DNA of 5,665 nucleotides from Pseudomonadota bacterium (GTDB lineage Bacteria > Pseudomonadota > Gammaproteobacteria > Burkholderiales > Ferrovaceae). Positions 1 to 4,935 of this stretch are shown in pieces. Location: contig JAJZEL010000213.1 of NCBI GenBank assembly GCA_021828575.1, positions 1 to 5,665 on the forward strand. Direction: 5' to 3'. Each line of letters starts with the position of its first letter. The stretch's first letter is position 1. The notes under the pieces are model-generated. The model did no database searches. It was not told the DNA's origin and was given only the letters and a program-made list of their open reading frames with translations. The position numbers and the translations under genes are program-made.

Positions 1-156
1 GCCGGAACGGTCTGGGTAAACACCCATGGCGTGCTGGATCTGGCCGTGCCCTTTGGTGGCATCAAGCAATCCGGCTTTGGAAGGGAACTGGGGCCGCAAG
101 GACTGCGCGAATTCACCAACCAGAAAACGGTCTGGATACGCGGCTCGGCTTCCTGA
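1..156 (+). CDS. Aldehyde dehydrogenase family protein, C-terminal fragment (5' end outside window)
   Basis: Reading frame 1 is open from the first base to a TGA at 154-156 and encodes 51 residues. The peptide begins AGTVWVNTHGVLDLAVPFGG and continues with IKQSGFGRELG, then a QKTVWI strand near the end. The segments GTVWVN, PFGGxKxSGxGRELG and a final TxxKxVW are the conserved C-terminal signature of NAD(P)-dependent aldehyde dehydrogenases, which oxidise aldehydes to carboxylic acids. The catalytic Cys and Glu and the cofactor fold lie upstream of the window, so neither substrate nor cofactor preference can be read. The 'VLDLAVPFGG' variant recalls phenylacetaldehyde or betaine aldehyde dehydrogenase-like members, but this is only an impression. 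The gene ends 5 bases before the ilvA stop codon on the other strand. The family call is secure; the specific enzyme is unknown. Confidence 0.93.
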   Translation, partial: AGTVWVNTHGVLDLAVPFGGIKQSGFGRELGPQGLREFTNQKTVWIRGSAS

Positions 157-161
157 CGGGA

Positions 162-1679
162 TTAGCCCAAAAACAGGGCATAAGCCGGGTTGCGGGTCTC
201 TTCCACCCAGGGATAACCCAACTGCTCCAGAAACCGCTGGAATGTTTTCTTGTCCTGAGGGGGCACCTGTAACCCCACCAGAACACGTCCATAGTCGGCG
301 CCATGATTTCTGTAGTGAAACAGGCTGATATTCCAGGCGGCACTCATGCTGTTGAGAAAACGAATCAGTGCACCGGGCCTTTCCGGAAACTCGAAGCGGT
401 ACAGGGTTTCATGCTGGGCCTGCGGGGCACGCCCACCCACGAGGTGGCGCACGTGCAGCTTGGCCATTTCATTGTCGCTCAGGTCAAGTGTCCTGATGCC
501 TTGCGCCTTCAGTCGTTTCAGAAGATCGCGCACCTCGCCTGCACGGGAGACGGCGACCCCGACAAACACATGGGCCTGCCGTTCGTCAGCAAAACGATAA
601 TTGAATTCCGTCACAGCCCGATCACCCAGCAACTCGCAAAACCGTCTGAAACTACCTGGTTCCTCTGGAATCGTGGCTGCAAACACGGCCTCACGCTGCT
701 CTCCCAGCTCGGCGCGTTCGGCAATGAATCTCAGGCGATCGAAATTGGTGTTGGCTCCACTGGCAATGGCCACCAGGGCCTTGCCTTTCAGCCGATCACG
801 ACCCACCACCTTCTTGAGTCCGGCGATGGACAGGGCACCTGCAGGCTCCAGAATGGCTCGCGTATCATCGAACACATCCTTGACAGCCGCGCAAATGGCA
901 TCAGTGTCCACAGTGACGATTTCATCCACCCAAGCCCTGCAAAGCCTGAAGGTTTCCGCACCGACCTGCCTGACAGCCACCCCATCGGCAAACAGGCCTA
1001 CCTGATCCAGCTGCACGCGTCTGTTGACCTCCAAAGACTGGCGCATGGCATCCGAGTCGCATGGCTGGACGCCAATGACCTTGACTTCAGGGCAAAGACG
1101 TTTCACATAGGCAGCAATCCCCGAAATCAGGCCTCCCCCACCCACAGGCACGAAGATGGCTTCGAGCGGATGCGGATGCTGACGCAGGATCTCCATGGCA
1201 ATGGTGCCTTGTCCGGCTATCACGTGAGGATCGTCATAGGGATGCACAAAAGTGAACCCCTTGATGCGAGCCAGGTGTGCGGCATGCACCTGGGCCTCCG
1301 AATAGGACACCCCGTGGAGCACGACTTCCCCACCGCGAGCCCGTACAGCGTTCACTTTGATGATTGGGGTGGTGACCGGCATCACGACAAGGGCGTGCAC
1401 ACCCATGCGTTGTGCCGCCAGGGCGACGCCCTGGGCGTGATTGCCTGCACTGGCCGTTATCACGCCTTTCTTGCGCACACTGGCCGGTAGGGACGCCATC
1501 TTGTTGTATGCCCCTCTCAGCTTGAAGGAGAAAACAGGCTGCAAATCCTCGCGTTTGAGCAGGACATCATTGCCCAGTCGCAAAGACAGGCCAGGGGCTT
1601 GTTGCAGGGGACTTTCCATGGCCACGTCGTACACACGAGTGGCCTGGAGAATGCGTTCCAGATAGTCAGTGGTTTTCAT
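162..1679 (-). CDS. ilvA: Threonine ammonia-lyase, biosynthetic (threonine deaminase)
   Basis: A 505-residue protein that converts L-threonine to 2-oxobutanoate and ammonia, the first committed step of isoleucine synthesis, in the cytoplasm. The N-terminal fold-type II PLP domain (about 1-320) has SFKLRGAYNK with the PLP-binding lysine at K53, the substrate-loop motif SAGNHAQG at 77-84, the phosphate-binding glycine run GGGGL at 180-184 and a SGAN motif at 307-310. The C-terminal part holds two ACT-like regulatory domains (about 330-402 and 424-497), including EFNYRFAD and SLFHYRNHGADYGRV. In this family these domains bind isoleucine (inhibitor) and valine, so the protein is the long allosteric biosynthetic form and not the short catabolic TdcB type. 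Length matches E. coli IlvA (514) and the N-terminus aligns from YLERIL onward, supporting the ATG at 1679. The ribosome site is weak (AGGG at 1683-1686, only 3 bases before ATG). It stands alone, without ilvBNC neighbours, and diverges from rpiA. Confidence 0.97.
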   Translation of the reverse strand: MKTTDYLERILQATRVYDVAMESPLQQAPGLSLRLGNDVLLKREDLQPVFSFKLRGAYNKMASLPASVRKKGVITASAGNHAQGVALAAQRMGVHALVVMPVTTPIIKVNAVRARGGEVVLHGVSYSEAQVHAAHLARIKGFTFVHPYDDPHVIAGQGTIAMEILRQHPHPLEAIFVPVGGGGLISGIAAYVKRLCPEVKVIGVQPCDSDAMRQSLEVNRRVQLDQVGLFADGVAVRQVGAETFRLCRAWVDEIVTVDTDAICAAVKDVFDDTRAILEPAGALSIAGLKKVVGRDRLKGKALVAIASGANTNFDRLRFIAERAELGEQREAVFAATIPEEPGSFRRFCELLGDRAVTEFNYRFADERQAHVFVGVAVSRAGEVRDLLKRLKAQGIRTLDLSDNEMAKLHVRHLVGGRAPQAQHETLYRFEFPERPGALIRFLNSMSAAWNISLFHYRNHGADYGRVLVGLQVPPQDKKTFQRFLEQLGYPWVEETRNPAYALFLG

Positions 1680-1690
1680 GCGCCCTATTC

Positions 1691-1715
1691 TGCCCGTTAT
1701 GAGGCAGTGCGGGCA
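1691..1715. repeat. Inverted repeat upstream of ilvA (TGCCCG-N13-CGGGCA)
   Basis: Perfect 6-base arms, TGCCCG at 1691-1696 and CGGGCA at 1710-1715, are separated by 13 bases. The inner arm ends 11 bases before the ilvA start codon. It could be an operator half-site pair or a leader hairpin near the ilvA ribosome site. Arms of this length also occur by chance in GC-rich DNA, so a function is not established. Confidence 0.3.
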
Positions 1716-1784
1716 ATGGCATGCTCAAGTAGAACCTTGGACGTAATCCACTCCAGCCCCTGGGAATCGCCTTGCCCGTATGCT

Positions 1785-1815
1785 ACACAAGCCTCATGGC
1801 AAATGTGTCATTTTT
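1785..1815 (+). other. Weak hairpin followed by a five-T run in the ilvA-rpiA intergenic region
   Basis: ACACA (1785-1789) can pair with TGTGT (1804-1808), and GCC (1791-1793) with GGC (1798-1800) around a TCAT loop, with a small asymmetric internal loop between the two stems. Two bases later comes TTTTT (1811-1815). The shape is like an intrinsic terminator read on the plus strand, but the stem is short and mostly A-T at the base, and no plus-strand gene ends just upstream. It may be a weak structure or chance. Confidence 0.2.
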
Positions 1816-1851
1816 CTGAATCCAGTCTTGAAACCGGTCCAGAAAAAGCAG

Positions 1852-1880
1852 TTGAGAAGCCGTTCACTTGCGGTTATCCT
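1852..1880 (+). promoter_or_regulatory. Candidate sigma-70 promoter for rpiA-phoU
   Basis: TTGAGA at 1852-1857 (5 of 6 to TTGACA) and TATCCT at 1875-1880 (4 of 6 to TATAAT) are separated by exactly 17 bases. Transcription would begin near 1887, giving a leader of about 18 bases that contains the rpiA Shine-Dalgarno. Position and spacing are good; the -10 hexamer is imperfect and no start site has been mapped. Confidence 0.5.
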
Positions 1881-1894
1881 GAAAACTCGCCATT

Positions 1895-1899
1895 GAGGA
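1895..1899 (+). promoter_or_regulatory. Ribosome binding site of rpiA (GAGGA)
   Basis: GAGGA lies 5 bases before the ATG at 1905. It decides the start: the frame is open upstream to 1599, but that extension would run into the 5' end of ilvA, lacks homology, and would nearly add half again to a protein whose family length is about 219 residues. Confidence 0.8.
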
Positions 1900-1904
1900 T
1901 TTAC

Positions 1905-2564
1905 ATGACACAGGACGAACTCAAGCAATCGGCCGCAAAAGCGGCCATAACCCACGTTCCTGACAACGCCATTGTGGGCGTGGGCACAGGCTCCACGGTC
2001 AACTTTTTCATCGAAGAGCTGGCGAGGATCAAGGGAAGAGTTGAAGGCGCCGTTTCCAGCTCTGAAGCTTCCACAGCACGCCTGAAAGCGGCAGGCATTC
2101 CCGTCTTCGACCTCAACAGCGTGAGCGACCTGCCCGTCTACGTAGATGGAGCGGATGAAATCACTTCGCATTTCGCCATGATCAAGGGCGGCGGTGGAGC
2201 GTTGACCCGGGAAAAAATCGTGGCAGCAGTCGCCAGACGTTTCGTCTGCATCGCCGATGAAAAAAAACTTGTACCCGTACTGGGGAAGTTTCCCTTGCCA
2301 CTGGAAGTCATTCCCATGGCACGCAGCTACGTGGCCCGGGAAGTGGTACGCCTCGGAGGACAACCCGTCCTGCGGGAAGGGTTCACCACCGATAATGGCA
2401 ATCTGATCCTGGACATCCACAACCTTCACATCGAGAATCCGGTGGACATGGAAACCCGACTCTCCGCCATCACCGGAGTGGTTATGTGTGGCCTGTTCGC
2501 CAGAAGGTCTGCCGATATTCTGGTGCTTGCCACTTCACAAGGCGTTCGCACCACCACCCGCTGA
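1905..2564 (+). CDS. rpiA: Ribose-5-phosphate isomerase A
   Basis: A 219-residue cytoplasmic enzyme interconverting ribose 5-phosphate and ribulose 5-phosphate in the non-oxidative pentose phosphate pathway, which supplies ribose for nucleotides. The length equals E. coli RpiA, and the family's key residues fall at the same numbers: the phosphate-binding VGTGST loop at 26-31, the SSS segment at 51-53, the DGADE motif with D81 and D84, the KGGGGALTREK motif with K94, and the catalytic base E103. The start at 1905 is set by the ribosome site at 1895-1899 and by alignment of MTQDELKQ with the usual N-terminus. It is the first gene of an apparent operon: phoU follows after 27 bases, with no terminator-like hairpin between. 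Nothing looks truncated or unusual. Identification is near certain. Confidence 0.97.
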   Translation: MTQDELKQSAAKAAITHVPDNAIVGVGTGSTVNFFIEELARIKGRVEGAVSSSEASTARLKAAGIPVFDLNSVSDLPVYVDGADEITSHFAMIKGGGGALTREKIVAAVARRFVCIADEKKLVPVLGKFPLPLEVIPMARSYVAREVVRLGGQPVLREGFTTDNGNLILDIHNLHIENPVDMETRLSAITGVVMCGLFARRSADILVLATSQGVRTTTR

Positions 2565-2579
2565 ACGACGCACTCGCAG

Positions 2580-2585
2580 AGGAGG
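2580..2585 (+). promoter_or_regulatory. Ribosome binding site of phoU (AGGAGG)
   Basis: A full-consensus AGGAGG sits 6 bases before the ATG at 2592, inside the 27-base rpiA-phoU gap. It is the strongest Shine-Dalgarno in the window and suggests efficient, independent initiation of phoU on a shared transcript. Confidence 0.85.
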
Positions 2586-2591
2586 TTCCTG

Positions 2592-3299
2592 ATGGGCACC
2601 GAACACATTGCAAAACAGTTTGACGTGGAACTCGAAGCCGTTCGTGCCAAAGTACTGGAAATGGGCGGACTGGTGGAAGAGCAGATCGTCCGTGCCGTGG
2701 ACGCGTTACACAAGGGCGACCTGGAGCTGGCTGATCAGGTCATCGCGGAAGATCACCGCGTCAATGGGCTGGAGGTCAGCATTGATGAGGACTGCAATCA
2801 CATCATCGCCCGACGGCAGCCTGCCGCCAGTGATCTGCGCCTTATTCTCGCCATCATCAAAACCATCACGGATCTGGAGCGCATTGGTGACGAAGCCGAA
2901 AAAATTGCCCGCATGGCCCTGCTCGTGCATGGACAGGACCGGTTGCACTACCCACTGGCATTGGACTTGCGCCATGCGGCCCAGATGGCCGTGGACATGC
3001 TCAACGGGACACTGGATGCCTTTGCCCGCCTCAACGTGAACGCTGCAACCCAGATCCTGCATGCAGACAAGGAAGTGGATGAAGCCTTCCGCGGTGTGCT
3101 GCGCCAGCTCATCACGTTCATGATGGAAGATCCCAGGACCATTTCAAGTGCCATCGAAATCCTCTTTGCGGCCAAAGCCATTGAACGCATCGGAGATCAC
3201 GCCAAGAACATTGCGGAGTACGTGATTTTCCTGGTGAAAGGCAAGGACGTGCGACACATTTCTGTAGAGGAAGTGGAACGCACCGTCACCGCCTCCTGA
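2592..3299 (+). CDS. phoU: Phosphate signalling and transport regulator PhoU
   Basis: A 235-residue all-helical protein of the PhoU family, which in studied bacteria links the PstSCAB phosphate transporter to the PhoR-PhoB two-component system and keeps the Pho response off when phosphate is plentiful. Two tandem three-helix halves are visible, each with the family's acidic metal-binding signature: ERIGDEAEKIA at 96-106 (E96, D100) in the first half and ERIGDHAKNIAEYV at 198-211 (E198, D202) in the second. The N-terminus, HIAKQFDVELEAVRAKVLEM, is typical. No signal peptide or membrane segment is seen, as expected for a cytoplasmic, membrane-associated regulator. Its usual neighbours pstSCAB and phoBR are absent; it follows rpiA after 27 bases with its own strong ribosome site, and ends 10 bases from yggX on the opposite strand. 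A PhoU-like paralogue with a different partner is possible. Confidence 0.95.
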   Translation: MGTEHIAKQFDVELEAVRAKVLEMGGLVEEQIVRAVDALHKGDLELADQVIAEDHRVNGLEVSIDEDCNHIIARRQPAASDLRLILAIIKTITDLERIGDEAEKIARMALLVHGQDRLHYPLALDLRHAAQMAVDMLNGTLDAFARLNVNAATQILHADKEVDEAFRGVLRQLITFMMEDPRTISSAIEILFAAKAIERIGDHAKNIAEYVIFLVKGKDVRHISVEEVERTVTAS

Positions 3300-3309
3300 G
3301 CCGGGGACG

Positions 3310-3582
3310 TCAGGGATGTGGCGGCACGTATCCGGACGCCCTCTCTGCGCCTTCCCCAAAAAAATGGGCCTCCATCTGACGCGCCAAGTACTGGCGCGCA
3401 GATGCCTCAGCCAGGTTAAGGCGGTTTTCGTTGATCAGCATTTTTTGCAATTCAACCCACTGTTTCCATGCTTCCTCGGAAACCTCGTTGTATATTCTGG
3501 CCCCCAATGGCCCGGGATAAGGGGGGAAATCGAGCCCTTTGGCTTCGCGCTGCAACTTGATGCAGTGAACTGTTCGACTCAT
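3310..3582 (-). CDS. yggX: Fe(2+)-trafficking / oxidative damage protection protein, YggX family
   Basis: A 90-residue cytoplasmic protein matching the YggX family over its whole length (E. coli YggX has 91). Diagnostic parts are the N-terminal MSRTVHC with the conserved cysteine at position 7, LQREAKGLDFPPYPGPLGAR, the RIYNEVSEEAW helix at about 29-39, and KMLINENRLN at about 48-57. Family members protect iron-sulfur enzymes such as aconitase from oxidants and have been proposed to take part in iron trafficking; the exact biochemical role is still debated. In E. coli the gene sits beside mutY, but here it follows argA after 14 bases on the same strand and is probably the last gene of the rsmE-argA-yggX operon. 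No separate promoter is visible. Its stop codon lies 10 bases from the phoU stop on the other strand. Confidence 0.95.
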   Translation of the reverse strand: MSRTVHCIKLQREAKGLDFPPYPGPLGARIYNEVSEEAWKQWVELQKMLINENRLNLAEASARQYLARQMEAHFFGEGAERASGYVPPHP

Positions 3583-3591
3583 GAACGGGTG

Positions 3592-3595
3592 TCCT
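3592..3595 (-). promoter_or_regulatory. Ribosome binding site of yggX (AGGA)
   Basis: On the minus strand AGGA precedes the ATG at 3582 by 9 bases, within the 14-base gap after argA. The spacing is acceptable and supports this start, which is also fixed by the family's conserved MSRT N-terminus. Confidence 0.6.
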
Positions 3596-3596
3596 G

Positions 3597-4922
3597 TCAG
3601 GTGGGGGAAAAAATGGCCTTCACAAAAACCTTGGAACGCCTTTGATAGTTGTACAGGGCCTGCTTTGCCTGGGGTAACCGGTCAATGCCGGTCTCTTCAA
3701 ATCCGCGCTCCGCAAACCATTGCCCGGTTCTTGTGCTGAGCAGGAAAAGACGGTGAAGGCCCTGCTGGCGAGCCTGCTGTTCCACGTAGCGCAAGAGCTC
3801 GTCTCCTCTTCCCGAATTCCGGAATTCCGGCGTCACGGCAAGACAGGCAAGCTCGCCCGCATCCTCGCCCTCAAATGGGTACAACGCCACACAGCCGATG
3901 ATCCTTCCAGCATGGAGCAGCACGGAAAACCGGCCAATTTCCTGCTCCAGCAAGGTACGGTCACGCTTCACCAGAATGCCGTCTGCCTCCAGCGGTTCTA
4001 TCAGGGCCAGCAGACCGGGCACATCTTCAAGACACGCAGAGCGCAACTGGTCATGGGTATCACGGGTCACCATGGTGCCGGCACCTGCCCGGGTAAATAG
4101 CTCCTGGATGAGAGCGCCATCCGTGTGGCGGGAAATGAGGTGGGCACGAGGTACCGATCCCCGACATGCGCGCACGGCACAGGGCAAGTACATGGCTACG
4201 TCCTCGGAGTGGGGCTGGTGGTTCTGGAGCCATCGCTCGGCATCGACAGCCGTCATCTGTGAAACGGTTTCCCCACGACCATTCAGGACTCCCGGGGTGT
4301 CCATGAGAAATATCAGTTTTTCTGCTCCCATGGCCATGGCCGTTGCCGTGGCAACCTCCTCCACCGTGAGGTTGTAAATCTCTCCCGTGGGAGAGTACCC
4401 CAGGGGAGGCAGGAGCACGATCTCTTCATCGTCAAGGCGGCGCCGGATGCCTTCGGCATCCACCCTGCGAACCAGTCCTGTATGCTGAAAATCCACACCA
4501 TCCACCACTCCAATGGGGCGGGCCGTGACAAAATTGCCGCTGGCCACACGCATGCGCGAACCGGCCATGGGGGAGTCAGCCACTCCCATGGAGAGCAGTG
4601 CCACAATTTCAAAACCCACGGTGGCGGCCGCCTCGATGACACACCCCAGCGCTACGGGATCGGTGACCCGCGTACCCTCCACATAATGCGGCGCCACATC
4701 CCGTGCCGCCAGTCGGGCTTCTGTCTGAGGTCTGGCGCCATGGACCAAAATCAACCGAACACCCAGGCTTTCCAGCAGGTTGAGGTCATGGGTCAATGCC
4801 CTGAACTTGCCGTCAGCCACCACCTCGCCACCAAAGGCAATCACGAAAGTTCGCCCCTGAAACGCATTGATGTAGGGTGCCGCAGAACGAAACCAGTTCA
4901 CGAAATCGTTGGATTGGGTCAT
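3597..4922 (-). CDS. argA: Amino-acid N-acetyltransferase (N-acetylglutamate synthase)
   Basis: A 441-residue enzyme (E. coli ArgA: 443) transferring acetyl from acetyl-CoA to glutamate, the first step of arginine synthesis. The N-terminal amino-acid-kinase-like domain (about 18-285) shows FVIAFGGE at 26-33, HGARPQ at 61-66, VTD at 86-88, VASGNF at 126-131 and DGALIQELF at 268-276; in this family it binds the feedback inhibitor arginine and has no kinase activity. The C-terminal GNAT domain (about 293-435) has LACLAVTPEFRNSGRG, with the acetyl-CoA motif RxxGxG at 368-373, and ends in the typical LYNYQRRSKV. I place the start at the ATG at 4922 because the distance to FRSAAPYIN matches E. coli ArgA; an in-frame ATG at 4973 would add 17 unmatched residues and overlap rsmE by 43 bases. 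No Shine-Dalgarno precedes 4922 at normal distance, so initiation is unusual. It lies 8 bases after rsmE and 14 before yggX. Confidence 0.95.
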   Translation of the reverse strand: MTQSNDFVNWFRSAAPYINAFQGRTFVIAFGGEVVADGKFRALTHDLNLLESLGVRLILVHGARPQTEARLAARDVAPHYVEGTRVTDPVALGCVIEAAATVGFEIVALLSMGVADSPMAGSRMRVASGNFVTARPIGVVDGVDFQHTGLVRRVDAEGIRRRLDDEEIVLLPPLGYSPTGEIYNLTVEEVATATAMAMGAEKLIFLMDTPGVLNGRGETVSQMTAVDAERWLQNHQPHSEDVAMYLPCAVRACRGSVPRAHLISRHTDGALIQELFTRAGAGTMVTRDTHDQLRSACLEDVPGLLALIEPLEADGILVKRDRTLLEQEIGRFSVLLHAGRIIGCVALYPFEGEDAGELACLAVTPEFRNSGRGDELLRYVEQQARQQGLHRLFLLSTRTGQWFAERGFEETGIDRLPQAKQALYNYQRRSKVFVKAIFSPT

Positions 4923-4929
4923 GGTGCGG

Positions 4930-4935
4930 ATTATA
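4930..4935 (-). promoter_or_regulatory. Perfect TATAAT (-10-like) hexamer just before argA, overlapping the rsmE stop
   Basis: Read on the minus strand, TATAAT contains the rsmE TAA stop (4931-4933) and ends 7 bases before the argA ATG. No good TTGACA-like box lies 16-18 bases upstream (that stretch is GGGGAGAGAGG-like), and there is no TGn extension. If it is active, transcription would start at or next to the ATG. Confidence 0.3.

Noticed and set aside
165..179. GCCC-AAAAACA-GGGC inverted repeat at the end of ilvA as a possible terminator
   Set aside because: The arms are only 4 bases and no T run follows on either strand, so it does not meet the pattern of an intrinsic terminator.
303..1490. 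395-codon open frame on the plus strand, antisense to ilvA
   Set aside because: It lies entirely inside ilvA, whose protein is strongly conserved; the antisense translation shows no recognisable domain and no good ribosome site. Long antisense frames are common opposite GC-biased coding genes.
1680..1760. Sigma-70 promoter for ilvA on the minus strand (TTGCCC with CAGAAT at 18-base spacing)
   Set aside because: Both hexamers match only 4 of 6 and overlap the inverted repeat; a promoter must lie in or beyond this region, but I cannot place it with confidence.
1599..1904. In-frame upstream extension of rpiA (102 codons)
   Set aside because: It overlaps the 5' end of ilvA, has no homology to RpiA, and the ATG at 1905 has a proper ribosome site and gives the exact family length.
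1794..2429. 211-codon open frame on the minus strand opposite rpiA
   Set aside because: RpiA on the other strand has every catalytic residue in place; the antisense peptide has no recognisable family.
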